From Portunus trituberculatus (taxonomy: Eukaryota; Arthropoda; Malacostraca; Decapoda; Portunidae): a DNA stretch of 64,000 bases. This document shows, piece by piece, positions 40,141 through 52,158 of this stretch. A program made the position numbers and the translations under genes. The notes beneath the pieces were generated by a model. It saw nothing but the letters and a program-made list of their open reading frames with translations. It was not told where the DNA came from and ran no database searches. Position 1 is the first letter of the stretch; the number at the start of each line of letters is the position of its first letter. The stretch is taken from contig NC_059286.1 in the NCBI RefSeq assembly GCF_017591435.1, positions 8,357,682-8,421,681 of the forward strand, read 5' to 3'.

Positions 40141-40682
40141 AAAAAAACGTGATTACATTTTGACATGTGTTTTACTGTTCCCAAGGTCTGCATCAACACA
40201 ACACTCTCATTACAATATTGAACACCACACACATTAAAAGCACTATACAAATTCATTAAAATTCATCTCAAGGGAAGAAGATAAACATTAAAAGAACACT
40301 GAATCAATTAATATGTACACAGTTTAATGTTTGGAAGTGGCTATAGAGAGAAATAAACTGTGTCTGGGTAGAGCTTGCATTCGCCACAATTATTATTTTC
40401 AAATGCCACAAAGATGATCAGCCAAGTTTCTCAAGACTATTTCTCCTGTTAATAATATGTCATGAGAACCTTGACAATGCACTTCAAAACTTGCATCACT
40501 TCAATAAGACCACAGAGAGAGAGAGAGAGAGAGAGAGATATGTAAGGAAGTTTTTTCATTTAACTAATCTTCTGTATCACATCAACTGCAACTATCATGG
40601 TAAAAAAAAAAGATTAAAAAGATAAATATATAAATAATTGAATAAAACTTACAAATACAATAAATAAAGGTATAATTGACAG
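40141..40682. other. M13 intron 3, 3' part
   Basis: AT-rich. Bases 40385-40465 resemble a reverse fragment of the fold-back repeat (ATTTCTCCTGTTAATAATAT). Short (GA)n at 40513-40538. No gene. Confidence 0.5.
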
Positions 40683-40896
40683 AGGAGCTGGAGAGGCAGA
40701 ACAGCAACGACACGAGCACTGGTGCGGGCAAGATGAAGGCTTTGTATGACAGCTGCCTCAACCCAGGGAGTCAGGATGCCAAGAAGGACTGGGTTAAACC
40801 TATCAAGGACATGTTTGGGAACTATGCATTCCGTAGCGACACAAACTTTTCCTTTGACCTGAGTGAAGCTTTGGGCTACATGATGAATAAAGGATT
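40683..40896 (+). CDS. M13 peptidase exon 4
   Basis: Reads EELERQNSNDTSTGAGKMKA, LYDSCLNPGSQDAKKDWVKP, IKDMFGNYAFRSDTNFSFDL, SEALGYMMNKG. The K-LY-SC motif is the conserved M13 N-domain cysteine; the L---G helix follows. Acceptor AATTGACAG; donor TT|GTGAGT, so the last codon (Phe) is completed by exon 5. The Glu at the start is split with exon 3. Confidence 0.88.
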
Positions 40897-41121
40897 GTGA
40901 GTTGAATGTGAATGAATGACTATTGGATACTCTGCACTGATCTTCTCTTGTTGTTCTTGTTGTTGTTACTTTGGTGGTGGTGGTGGTGGTGGTGGTGGGA
41001 TGAAGTGAATTAATGTAATGTTTTCTGCACTTTCCTTAGTGACACCCATTACATTCTCCTTCACTACATCCATAAAGTTCTTCTCAGGTATATCTATCCA
41101 TTCCTTACTTGGTTCATTATT

Positions 41122-41130
<9 letters not shown>

Positions 41131-41186
<56 letters not shown>

Positions 41187-41300
41187 AACATGGAGGTCTG
41201 TCACTAGATTCACTTCTCCTAAGCTTTATCATGTTTTAGCCCTTCCTTAGCTTGCCACTCTTCAGTCTCATTCATCTCCCTCTCTCTCTCTCCTTCCCAG
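41131..41300 (+). repeat. (CT)n tracts upstream of M13 exon 5, including its acceptor
   Basis: (CT)n 41131-41182 and a shorter run 41278-41292 that leads directly into CCTTCCCAG, the exon 5 acceptor. (GGT)n is at 40975-40998. Confidence 0.8.
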
Positions 41301-41511
41301 CATGCCATTCTTCACCATGAAGCTTGATATCAATCCTATGAACAGAGAAGCCTTCATATTGAGCATACATCCCACTGTGCCCGGCTCACGTTTCACTGAA
41401 GACCTGGCCAGGAAGGTTTGCTTGGAGAGACACCATGCCTACCTCCTATCCCAGGATGATGATTTCTCCTATAATGTTGCTGAAGAATATGACAAATTTA
41501 GAAAGTGTGTG
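41301..41511 (+). CDS. M13 peptidase exon 5
   Basis: Reads (F)MPFFTMKLDINPMNREAFI, LSIHPTVPGSRFTEDLARKV, CLERHHAYLLSQDDDFSYNV, AEEYDKFRKCV. This corresponds to the neprilysin stretch where a strand (F-(V/I)--D--N), I-Q/HP and the Y--C---Y helix occur. Acceptor CCCAG, donor GTG|GTGAGT, phase 0 exit. The next exon is 15.5 kb away. Confidence 0.82.
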
Positions 41512-41532
41512 GTGAGTATGCTCTGAGAGTCT

Positions 41533-43972
41533 CAGTGTGTATTTACCTAGTTGTATTCTACAAGGTTCGAATGGGGCTTATAGTGTCCTGTCTCCATATC
41601 TCCATTTATCATATCTCTATTCATAGATCTTGTTTAAATCTTCCTGCAACAGCAGACAGTTTTCTCTGGTTTTGATAACTCTTAGCAACTTTGCATCATC
41701 AGCGAATAAATTTATATAACTGTTTATTCCAATGTAAATGTCATTTACATAAACTTGAAACATAATGGGAGGTAACACTGACCCTTGTGGCACTCCGCTA
41801 GTTACTTTATCCCAAGAGAGTATGTTTCTCTAATCACAGTTCTCATTTTTCTATCCATCAAATAATCTCTTGTCCATTCAAGCAAGGTTCCACGCAGTCC
41901 TCCTATGTTCTCTAGTTTCCAAAGAAGTCTTCTGTGTGAGACTTTATTAAAAGCCTTTTTAATGTCTAGGTATACTGTGTCTACTCATCCATCTTTGTTT
42001 TCAAGTCCTGCAATTACTCTCGTGTAGAAGCTTAACAAGTTTGATACACATGACTGCCCTGTCTTGAACCCAAATTGTCTGTTTCATATGACTTGCTCCT
42101 CTTCTAAAAATTTAACCCAATTTTCTTTGATAATTATTTCACATAACTTCCCAACGACACTTGTAAGTGTCTGTAGTTTAGTTTTCCTCCTTTAAATATC
42201 GGTATTATGTTGGCTCTCTTCTACTCTAGTGGAACTTTCCCTTCATTTATTGAACTTTTAATTATTTCCCAAATTGGATCCAGTAATTGCTCTTTACATT
42301 CTTTTAACACCCAGCCTGATACACTATCTGGCCCCATTGCTTTTCTGACTTCCAACTTATCCAGTAATCTTCCAATATCCTCTTTGTGCACTGCAATCTC
42401 CTGTAATCCTTGGCAATTCAACATTAGGTTCTGTGAAATCATCTTCTGCAGTGAATACCATTTTGAAGCTTACATTCATTATTTCACACATTTCCTTCTT
42501 TGTTTGGTACGTTGTCCCTTCTTTAATTATTTTTTCAATTATTTCCTTATTATTTGTTTTGCTGTTCATAAACTTGTAGAAAAGTTTGGGTTCATCCTTG
42601 CTTTTATCCACTACATCCTTCTCAAAGTTTCTTTCTTCCTCTCTCCTTACTCTAATATATTCATTTCTAGTATCTTTGTACTGCTGACTATTATAGTCAT
42701 TTCTCTGCTTTAAGAGTTTCTTCCATGCTTTATCCTTTGCCTTTATTGTACCAAGCATGTATTTTATTCTGAACTCTATAAACAGGAACAAACTTTTTTA
42801 CTCCATAATATTCCTGTAAGAATGTCATCATTCTCTTGTACAGTCTTCCTGCACATAATATTACTCCACTCAATATCAGCAAAATAATTCCTTAATTTTT
42901 CAAAATCCACTCTTGCATAATTTAATCTCTCTCCTTTATAATCCTCTCTGTAACTTATCTCGTCTTCCTCCTGCATTTGCATCTCTAATGTCACATGATC
43001 ACTTATCCCAATTGGACTAAGGTATTGTATGATTGGAGGGGACTCTGGTTTCTTTGTGAAGACTAAGTCAAGCAACGATGGTTCTTCTTGTTAACTCCTC
43101 CATCCACTGGTCCATTGTATTAACCATAGTCAACTGTAACACTTTCTCACTCTACTGCCCAGCATCATCCATTACTTCCATCTCTCTCCAGTTTAGTTTT
43201 TACACTTGAAGTCTACAACTAAGAGTATTCTTCTATCACTTCTTATCATGTTATCTAGGCACTTTATTGCCTCTCTTTGCATATCTTTATGCTCTTCTGA
43301 TTCCCATGTATTAATCTTTGGTGGAACATGTGTAACTATAATTTTTCTTTTCTTCAAATCTTCTGTTCTGATTGTTACTCCCAATACTTCCACTTTATCC
43401 TCTCCATATTGCACATCCTCCACACATATGTTATCACGAACCATTATTAGCACTCCTCCTCCCCCTTTATCCTTCCTGTCCCTCCTCCAGGTATTATATC
43501 CTTCCTCTGTAAAGTTGACATGGATCTCTTTTTTCAGTTTTGTTTCAATGATGCACATTACATCTGGCTTTTTCTCTTTCAAATAATCCCTTACTTCCAA
43601 TATACTTGATAACAACCCACCTATGTTAGTATAAGTCACTCTTACTTTATTACCTCCTCCATGACCTCCTCTTTTTTCCTTAGGTACCACTTCTTTAGTC
43701 TTATATCCAGAATGCTCCAACAAAAATTCTTCTCTATCTCTGTTCTTTTCTCATTTTTTTCTTAGCTTCACTTCTTAGCACTTTCTCCTTTTCCCTTTCC
43801 TCTAAGTTTATATCTTTTTTCATCCATATTTCCTTGTGATCAACATCATCAGCTAGCTTCCCTTTTCTAACCATAATTTCCTCAACAGCCACTTGAGATC
43901 TCATTTTCACCTTCATTGGTCTCTTACCACCTTCACTGTACCTTCCCAGCCTAATCACTTCCTTCACCTCCT
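41533..43972 (-). mobile_element. LINE-B, internally deleted CR1/L2-like element
   Basis: First of the minus-strand train. The 3' module TATTTACCTAGTTGTATTCT is at 41539; then the sequence jumps within ~60 bp to the RT palm (NSYINLFADDAKLLRVI-like, about 41650-41740), so ~500 bp of the ORF2 C-terminus is missing. RT blocks follow upstream: GPDSVSGWVLKECKEQL at 42300, APE at 43193-43723, ORF1 end at 43734-43967. The 5' end is truncated at about 43972, where TATGTGTGTATG of the next element begins. More diverged than family A. Confidence 0.8.
43193..43723 (-). pseudogene. LINE-B APE endonuclease N-terminal part
   Basis: 176 open codons: VTYTNIGGLLSSILEVRDYL (Asn block), VMCIIETKL (catalytic Glu), GYNTWRRDRKDKGGGGVLIM, then ILLVVDFKCKN where the family has (I/V)GDFNCK, so Gly is replaced. 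The SDHVTLEM block is in another frame at about 43000. The ORF1 C-terminus (KEVIRLGRYSEGGKRPMKVK) lies immediately upstream. Confidence 0.8.
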
Positions 43973-43982
43973 GGTGTATGTG

Positions 43983-44676
43983 TGTATGTATTTACCTAGT
44001 TGTATTTTAAGGGAGGGGAGCCTATGCTCGTGTTGTCCCGTCTTTGTATCTCACCGTGCCTAATGTTCTCTTAAAGTCGTGTATAGACTTTGCACACACC
44101 ACCTCTCTGTCCAGTCCGTTCCATATATCTATCACTCTATGGGGGAAGCTGTTTTTCTTGAAGTCTCTTCTGTAGTTGTCTTTTGTGAGTTTTAGTCCAT
44201 ATCCTCTTGTGTCCCTTGTGTCCCTCTTCAGCAGGTCTATCCTATCGGGAAGCTCCATATTATTCATTATTCTGTAGATGGTCAACAGGTCGCCTCTTTC
44301 TCTTTTCTGCTCCAGTGTTGGTAATTCCAGTCTCTCCAGTCTCTTTTCATACGTAAGAGCCGACAAGATTGGGGCCAGTTTGGTGGCCGCTCTTTGTAGC
44401 CTTTCAATTTTCCTGATATTCTTCCTCATGTTAAGTGACCACAGTACTGCTGCATATTCCAGTCGTGGTCTGATCAAGCATGCCAATAACTTTTTCACCA
44501 TATCTTCATTAATATATGATAATACAATTCTAATATTTCTCAGTAAGTTGTAGGTCTCACCAACAATTTTATTTATATGTTTACTGGGGGACATTTCCTT
44601 TGTTATGAGAACTCCCAGGTCCTTTTCACTTTTTACCTTCTTAATCTTCTCTTCTCCAAGTTTATATTGTCTTGTT
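43983..44676 (-). mobile_element. LINE-C, 5'-truncated
   Basis: Carries the 3' ~690 bp of another family: one intact frame (44022-44666) from RQYKLGEEKIKKVKSEKDLG through LIRPRLEYAAVLW and QKRERGDLLTIYRIMN to FKRTLGTVRYKDGTTRA. The 3' end TAGGCTCCCCTCCCTTAAAA and CAACTAGGTAAATACATACA follows. Its 5' end abuts SINE-B copy 1's GT tail. Confidence 0.85.
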
Positions 44677-44970
44677 GTGTGTGTGTAATTCACCTCGGTC
44701 ACCTACTGGTCACCCAGCCAGTCTTCCCCATTACGGAGTGAGCTAAGAGCTCATAAACTGATCTTCGGGTAGGACCGAGACCACACCATACACAACACAC
44801 ACTGGGAAAGCGAGGCCACAACCCCTCGAGTTACATCCCGTACCTATTTACTGCTAGGTGAACAGGGGCAACACATTAAGAGGCTTGCCCATTTGCCTTG
44901 TCGCTTCCAAGGATTCGAACCCGGCCCTCTCAATTGTGAGTTGAGTGTGCTAACCACTACACTATGCGGT
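44677..44970 (-). mobile_element. SINE-B copy 1 (tRNA-Val-derived)
   Basis: Minus strand: head TAGTGTAGTGGTTAGCACAC, anticodon arm CTCAA-CTCACAA-TTGAG (CAC, valine), B box GGGTTCGAATCC, then the shared central block GTTCACCTAGCAGTAAATAG and GTACGGGATGTAACTC, ending near AATTACACACACAC. The head differs from SINE-A but the body domain is related. Confidence 0.85.
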
Positions 44971-44984
44971 GTGTGGGTGTGTGT

Positions 44985-45088
44985 GTATTTACCTAGTTGT
45001 AGTTTTACAGGGCCTGGCCTTTATGCTCGTGTGGCCCGTCTCCATATCTACACTTATCCAATTTTTCTTTAAAACTATGCACACGGTG
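44985..45088 (-). mobile_element. LINE-D ~100-bp 3' stub
   Basis: Only the last 100 bp (AACTACAACTAGGTAAATAC end, GGCCAGGCCCTGTAAAACTA), between two SINE-B copies. Confidence 0.85.
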
Positions 45089-45357
45089 TATGTGTAATTT
45101 TTCACCATGGTCACCCAGCCAGTCTTCCCCATTACGAAGCAAGCTCAGAGCTCATAGACTGATCTAAGACCACAACACACTCCACACACCAGGAAAGCGA
45201 GGCCAAAACCCCTCAAGTTACATCCCGTACCTATTTACTGCTAGGTGAACCGGGGCTACACATTAAGAAGCTTGCCCATTTGCCTCGCCGCCTCCGGGAT
45301 TCGAACATGGATCCTCTCGAGTGTGAGTCGAGCGTGCTAACCACTACACTACGCAGT
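45089..45357 (-). mobile_element. SINE-B copy 2
   Basis: Minus strand; head GTAGTGTAGTGGTTAGCACG, anticodon arm CTCGA-CTCACAC-TCGAG (CAC). The body has a deletion in the AGATCAGTCTATGAGC part compared with copy 1. The head abuts CACTGCG/(GT)-type bases. Confidence 0.85.
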
Positions 45358-45371
45358 GTGTGTCTGTGTAT

Positions 45372-46605
45372 GTGTGTGTATTTACCTAGTTGTAGTTTTA
45401 CAGGGCCTGGGCTTTATGCTCGTGTGGCCCCATCTCCATATCTACACTTATCCAATTTCTCTTTAAAACTATGTACACTCTTTGCTGACACCACTTCCTC
45501 ACTCAAACTGTTCCAAGTCTCAACACATCTTTGCGGAAAACTAAATTTTTTAACATCTCTCAGATATCTTCCCTGCCTCAGTTTCTTTCTATGCGATCTT
45601 GTGCTTCTAATGTCATATTCTTCTCTCAGGATTAGTTTCTCATTATCCACTTGATCCATTCTGTTAATCAATTTATAAACTTGTATCAGATCCCCTCTCT
45701 CTCTTCTCTGTTCCAGGGTTGGTAGATCCATAGCTTTTAGTCTCTCCTCATATGTCATCCCTTTAAATTCTTGAACCATTCTTGTAGCCATTTTTTGTAG
45801 TCTCTCCAACTTCCTTATGTGTTTCTTTTTATGGGGGGTCCACACAACTCCTGCATATTCCAATCTAGGTCTTATTTTAGTACTTATCAATTTCTTCATC
45901 ATTTCTTTGTCCATATACTGAATTGTTAATCCAATATTCCTTACCAAATTATATGTCTGAAAATTCTATCAATATGGCTTACCAGTTGATTGTTTTCTTC
46001 CATTGTCACTCCCAAGTATTTTTCCATTTTTGTTTTCTCCAGTTCTACTCCATCTCCCATCTTATAGATTCCCACGGGTCGTCTTTCACTCTTTCCATTT
46101 TCCATGACATGGCTTTTGTCCTCATTGAATTCCATTTCCCACTTTTCACTCCATTCCCAGATCTTATTTAGGTCTTCCTGTAGTATTTCACAATCTTCTT
46201 TTTGCTTTATAACTTTGCACAGTTTTGTATCATCTGCAAACAGATTTATGTAGCTGTTCACTCCTTCTGGCATGTTGTTAATATAAATGAGGAAAAGTAT
46301 TGGTGCCAATACTGATCCCTTTCTACTGCTCTCCACTTTGACTTTATATCTTAAACTACTGTCCTTATTTCTCTCCCCCTCAAATAATTTTCTATCCATC
46401 TCAATGTGCTTCCTTTTAAGCCACCCTTCTCCTCTAACTTCCATAGTAATCTTGCATGTGGCACTTTGTCAAACACCTTTTTTAAATCCAAATAAATACA
46501 GTCAACCCATCCCTCTCTCTCTTGTACTCTATCAACTATTCTAGAATAGAAACTCAATAAATTAGTTACACACGACCGTCTTTTTCTAAAACCAAATTGG
46601 CTATT
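45372..46605 (-). mobile_element. LINE-D copy 1, 5'-truncated
   Basis: 3' module at 45378; RT C-terminal frame 45414-45947, FADDTKL near 46225-46245, AFDKVPHARLLWKLE-like block at 46450-46500. The 5' end at 46605 reads CAATTTGGTTTTAGAAAAAG, inside the GFRKGRSC block, then directly (AC)n. Confidence 0.85.
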
Positions 46606-46607
46606 TG

Positions 46608-46688
<81 letters not shown>
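46606..46688. repeat. (GT)n between LINE-D copies 1 and 2
   Basis: 83 bp of GT, both tail of copy 2 and 5' flank of copy 1. Confidence 0.92.
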
Positions 46689-46691
<3 letters not shown>

Positions 46692-48295
46692 TTACCTAGT
46701 TGTAGTTTTACAGGGCCTGGGCTTTATGCTCGTGTGGCCCCGTCTCCATATCTACACTTATCCAATCTTACTTTAAAAGTGTGCACACTCGTTGCAGACA
46801 CTACTTCTTCATCTAAACTGTTCCACGTCTCAATACATCTCTGGAAACTATATTTTTAATATCTCTCAGACATCTTCCCTTTCTCAGCTTTTTACTATGC
46901 GATCTTGTGCTTGGTGTCATATTCTTCTCTCAGGATCAGTTTCTCATTATCCACTTGGTCCATTCCGTTGATCAATTTATAGACTTGTATCAGGTCTCCT
47001 CTCTCCCTTCTTTGTTCCAAGGTTGGTAGATCCATAGCCTTTAGTCTCTCCTCATATGTCATCCCTTCAAGTTCTGGGACCATTCTTGTAGCCATGTTTT
47101 GTAGCCTCTCCAATTTCCTTATGTGTTTCTTTTTATGAGGGGTCCACACTACTCCTGCATATTCCAATCTGGGTCTTATTATAGTATTTATCAATTTCTT
47201 CATCATTTCTTTGTCCATGTAGTGAAATGCTACTCCAATATTCCTCACCAAATTATATGTTTCTCTAAAAATTCTATCAATATGGCTTACTGGTTGATTG
47301 TTTTCTTCCATCGTCACTCCTAAGTCCTTTTCCTTTTTGACTTTCTCCAGTTCTACTCCATCTCCCATCTTATACATTCCCACAGGTCGTCTTTCACTCT
47401 TTCCCATTTCCATGACATGGCTTTTGTTCACATTGAATTCCATTTCCCACTTCTTACTCCATTCCCAGATCTTATTTAGGTCTTCTTGCAGCATTTCACA
47501 ATCCTCCTTTTGCTTTATAACTCTGCACAGTTTCATATCATCCGCAAACAAATTTATGTAGCTGTTCACTCCTTCTGGCATGTCGTTAATATAAATGAGG
47601 AAAAGTACTGGTGCCAATACTTTCTACTGCTCTCCACTTGGACTTCATATCTTTAACTACCGTCCTTATTTCTCTCCCCCTCAAATAATTTTCTATCCAT
47701 CTCAATGTGCTTCCTTTTAAGCCACCCTTCACCTCGAACTTCCACAGTAATCTTGCGTGTGGCACTTTGTCAAACGCCGTTTTTAAATCCAAATAGATGC
47801 AGTCAACACATACCCCTCTCTCTCTTGTACTCTATCAACTATTCTAGAATAGAAACTCAATAAATTAGTTACACAAGACTGTCCTTTTCTAAAACCAAAT
47901 TGGCTATTTGATATTAATTTGTTGTCTTCAAGGAACTCGATCCATTGTTTCTTTATTATTCTTTCACACATCTTGCATATTACACTAGTTAGTGATACCA
48001 GTCTGTAATTTAAAGGTTCTTCTTTCCTTCCACTCTTATATATGGGAACCACCTCAGCTCTTTTCCATTCTACTGGCACTGTTCCATTTTCTATTGAGCA
48101 TTTTATGATGTTGTATATAGGACTTGCTAGTTCTTCCCTACATTCTTTCAGTATTCTGCCTGAGACTTCATCCGGTCCCATTGCCTTCTCTTCATCCAGT
48201 TCCTTCATTAACTCTTTTATTTCAAGCTTGGTTACTTTAATCTCTTTCATATAGACTGTCTCTCTATTACCCTGTGGCCTTTCAAATTTGGATTC

Positions 48296-48299
<4 letters not shown>
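46689..48299 (-). mobile_element. LINE-D copy 2, 5'-truncated
   Basis: RT frames 47783-48250 (DEEKAMGPDEVSGRILKECR, WKRAEVVPIYKSGRKEEPLN, GFRKGQSCVTNLLSFYSRIV) and 46895-47617 (FADDMKLCRVIKQKEDCEML, KEKDLGVTM, PRLEYAGVVWTPHKKKHIRK, QRRERGDLIQVYKLING). The break between them is at 47620. Truncated just upstream of the RT; the 5' end abuts (GT)n. Confidence 0.87.
46895..47617 (-). pseudogene. LINE-D RT palm/thumb and C-terminal region
   Basis: 240 open codons starting inside the VPQGS-LAPVLFLIYIND block, with FADDMKL in place of FADD(A/T)KL, then thumb and C-terminal helices. The upstream VPQ codons are lost through a short deletion near 47625. It stops at KHKIA instead of continuing to the WNSL module. 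Confidence 0.8.

Positions 48300-48334
<35 letters not shown>
48300..48334. repeat. (GT)n between LINE-D copy 2 and LINE-E
   Basis: 35 bp of GT at the junction. Confidence 0.9.
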
Positions 48335-48335
<1 letters not shown>

Positions 48336-48381
48336 TCACCTAGTTGTATTCACCTAGTTGTAATTTTACAGGGCCTGGGTA

Positions 48382-49005
48382 TCATACTCGTGTGGCCCCG
48401 TCTCCATATCTACACACATCCAACTTTCCTTTAAAACTATGCACACTCCTCGCTGACACCACCTCCTCACTCAAACCATTCCACACCTCCACACATCTTT
48501 GTGGGAAACTATATTTTTTCACATCCTTCAAGCATATTCCCTTGGCTATCTTTTTACTATGCGATCTTGTAGTTCTACTTAAGTTTTCCTCTCTCAACAT
48601 CATTTGCTCATTATCCACTTCATCCAGTCCATTCAACAGTTTATAAACCTGTATTAAATCTCCTCTTTCTCTTCTTTGTTCCAAGGTAGGCAAATTCATT
48701 TCTTTTAATCTCTCCTCATAGGTCATTTCTGCCAATTCCGGAACCATTTTTGTTGCCATTCTCTGCAATCTCTCCAACTTCCTTATATGCTTCTTTTTAT
48801 AAGGAGACCAGACCACTCCAGCATATTCCAATCTTGGTCTAATTACCATACTAATTAATTTCTTCATCATATCTTTATCCATATAATGGAAGGCTAATCC
48901 AATATTTGTTATCAAATTATACGTTTCTCCAAACATCTTATCAATATGAGCCTCAAACTGCCCATGGTCTTGTATTATCACTCCCAAATCCTTTTCCTTT
49001 TCCAC
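48382..49005 (-). pseudogene. LINE-E ORF2 C-terminal region
   Basis: 207 codons: KEKDLGVIIQDHGQFEAHID, RPRLEYAGVVWSPYKKKHIR, MATKMVPELAEMTYEERLKE, QRRERGDLIQVYKLLNGLDE, KYSFPQRCVEVWNGLSEEVV, CRYGDGATRV. It holds the W-x-x-L C-terminal module and the RYGDG(T/A)TR end shared by families A, C and D. Confidence 0.85.
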
Positions 49006-51183
49006 CTTTTCAACACTACTTCTTCACCCATCTTATATGACCCTCTTGGCCGTCTTCCACTCTTTCCCATCTCCATCACATGACTTTTGCTCAGATTAAA
49101 TTCCATTTGCCACCTCTTGCTCCACTCCCAAATCTTATCCAGGTCTGCCTGTAAAATTTCACAATCTTCTTCACTCTTCACACACCTACACAACTTCGCA
49201 TCATCCGCAAACAAATTAATATAACTGTTTACTCCTCTGGCATGTCATTTATATATACCAGGAAAAGTATTGGTGCCAGCACTGAGCCTTGTGGGACTCC
49301 ACTCTCCACCACCAACCAGTCCGACCTTGCATCCCTTATTACCGTTCTCATCTCCTCCATCTCAAGTAGTTTTCCATCCACTTTAACACTTTTCCTTTCA
49401 GTCCTCCATAAATCTCTACTTTCCATAACAGTCTCGTGAGGTACCTTGTCAAAAGCTTTCTTTAAATCCAAATATACACAGTCCATCCATCCTCTCTCTC
49501 CTGTATTTTGTCAACCACTCTTGAATAAAAGCTCAGTAGATTTGTTACACATGACCTCCCTTTCCTGAAGCCAAATTGATGATCCGATAATAACTTATGA
49601 TCCTCCAGGAACCGTATCCAATATTTCTTTATCACCCTCTCACAAATCTTACCGACCACACTTGTTAGAGACACAGGTCTATAGTTAAGAGGCTCTTCCT
49701 TACTGCCTCCCTTATAAATGGGCACCACTTCAGCTCTCTTCCACTCTACTGGTACTTCCCTGTTTCTAATGAGCACCTTATAATATCATATAATGGATCA
49801 ATCAATTCTTCTCTACACTCCTTCAATAATTTTCCTGAAACTTCATCTGGTCCCATCGCTTTATCATCTTTAAGTTCCTCCAACATTTTATATAACTCCT
49901 TTTAGGTATCTTAATGTCCTCCATGTGCACATTTCCTTGTACATTCTGTGGCTTTACAAACATTGTTTCTTTAGTAAATACTTGCTGAAACCTATTATTT
50001 AGCAATTCCGCTATATTCTTAGGGTCATCTACTATCCCTTGCTCTCCTTTTAATCTTTCAATGGACTCTCTCTTTTAAGTTTACCATTTATGAACCTGTA
50101 AAACAATTTTGGATGTTCCTTACTCTTGTCTACAATATCTTTTCAAATTTTCTTTCTTCCTCCTCCTTACCCTCACATACTCATTTCTTGCCACTCTATA
50201 ATTCTCCTTATTTAGTATATTCCTGCTCTTTTCCATCTTTTCCAAGCCACATCTCTCTTTTCCTTAGCCTTAACACAAGTTGCATTAAACCAATCCTTTC
50301 TTCCTTCCTCTCTTGGTTTATACTTTGGTACAAATTTCATAACTCCTTCTTTATAATATTTCATAAAAATCTCATATTTCTTTTGCACTTCTCTGATTTG
50401 TAACATCTCCTCCCAATCTAATTTTCTGAAATAATTTTTCAAACTTTCTGTGTCCATCTTTCTATAATTCAATCTACCACTCCTGTATGTCTCGTCCTTC
50501 CTTCGCTGTGTTGTTGCTATCTGCATTTCCATAACCACATGATCACTCTTTCCCAAAGGACACTTGTATTGTATATCTCCACATAGGTACACTTTTCTTG
50601 TTAACACCAAATCCAGTCTAGCCGGTTCATCATCTCCTCTATATCTAGTATTTTCCTTCACCCTCTGTTCCATCATATTTTCCATCATTAGATTAAGAAA
50701 TCTCTCTCCCATGCTTCTTCTCCAACACCACTTACTAGATTTTCCCAATCCACCTCCTTACAATTAAAATCTCCTACTAGTATCACCTTTCTTTTTCCAG
50801 ATAATACACTTTCCAAACTCTGTAAAGTATCCTTGATCATATTGTCGTATTCCTTAATGTCCAAGAATTTGTTTTAGGAGACATAGGTCACCATGATTAT
50901 TAATTCTTTTCCATCACTTTTTATCCTTATGCTTATCACTTCTGCGTTGTTCTTCCCATACCAAACCTTATCCACATTTATTTATTTCTTCGTCATAATC
51001 ATAACTCCTCCTCCACCTTTACTCTCCTATCCTTTCTCCATATATTATATTTATTATCCAAATTTATCTTTGTTTTTTCATGCAATTTTGTCTCAGTCAA
51101 ACACACGATATCAGGCTTCTCCACTATCATATAGTCTTGCAATTCCAATCTACTTGACAGTATCCCATCTATATTAGTATACA

Positions 51184-52158
51184 TTACGGTCCACCCACTG
51201 CTCCCTCTAGGGGTTCCTCCGTATTTCTTCTTTCCACATACCACTTTCTGACTCTCTCTCCTATAACTCTCCAAAAAAACTTTTCTCTTTCCTCCTCAGA
51301 CCGCTCATCATTTTTCCTTCTTGCCTCTTCCACCAATTCCTTATATCTTCTCCTCTCTTCCTCATTTCTATTCTTTCTCACAAACACCTCTTTACAACCT
51401 TCTATCTCTCTTAACTTTGATGTTCTATATAGGACATCCTCCGCAGATTGTTGTGACTTCAGTACTACTTTAATCGGTCTGTTCACTCCCTCCTTATACG
51501 GACCCAGTCTATGGATCTCTTCCACTTTTTCTTGTAGGTCTTTTTTTTCATCATCATTTAGATATTTGAACAGATCTCTTACCGTTTTCAATTCTTCCCT
51601 AATTCTCTTCGGCTTATATGTTATATTTTGTTCTTTCATCCCAGATATTAACACACTCTTCTTCTTTTCTGCTATTTCCCTTATCAATGTTTCCTTATTC
51701 TTCATTACATTAATCAGTTCCTTGGACCTTTCTTTTTTGTCTTCCTTCAACTGATCTTTAATTATTTCTTGTAATCCAACCATCTCTGCTTCCCTCGACT
51801 CAGTCCATTGTGTTTTCTTCAGTTCCCATTCCCTTTCAAGCCTTTCATTCTGCTCACTAATCATTTCCTTAAAGTCATCTTTCTCCTTTACTACTCTATC
51901 CATTTTCTCCTCCAACCATCTCTTGTATTTTTCAACCTCCACCTTCAAATGCGCATTCTCATCCACCAATCGTTTTTCATTTTCCTCCAGTCTCTTAACT
52001 CTTTCCTTCAAAGCCTTGCGGAATTCTCTATCCTGCTCCTCCTCACTCCTCTGAACTTTTAATTCCTTCACTAACTCCTCAAATCTGTTCTCCAACATCA
52101 CCAATCTACCTTGCAATGTTGCCCCTGTTGAAGCTGGACTCATGCTTTGACTGGCCAC
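51184..52158 (-). CDS. LINE-E ORF1 protein, intact (324 aa)
   Basis: MASQSMSPASTGATLQGRLV start, then ~150 residues of charged coiled coil (LEENEKRLVDENAHLKVEVE, WLEEKMDRVVKEKDDFKEMI), then an RRM-like part KKSVLISGMKEQNITYKPKR, VEEIHRLGPYKEGVNRPIKV, VLKSQQSAEDVLYRTSKLRE, and a basic tail with FFWRVIGERVRKW. In LINEs such ORF1s form trimers or oligomers that coat element RNA. The last ~90 bases overlap the start of the ORF2 frame (MESYRRESQKVV, 51274), which is offset. Its intactness contrasts with the broken ORF2. Confidence 0.82.
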   Translation of the reverse strand: MASQSMSPASTGATLQGRLVMLENRFEELVKELKVQRSEEEQDREFRKALKERVKRLEENEKRLVDENAHLKVEVEKYKRWLEEKMDRVVKEKDDFKEMISEQNERLEREWELKKTQWTESREAEMVGLQEIIKDQLKEDKKERSKELINVMKNKETLIREIAEKKKSVLISGMKEQNITYKPKRIREELKTVRDLFKYLNDDEKKDLQEKVEEIHRLGPYKEGVNRPIKVVLKSQQSAEDVLYRTSKLREIEGCKEVFVRKNRNEEERRRYKELVEEARRKNDERSEEEREKFFWRVIGERVRKWYVERRNTEEPLEGAVGGP

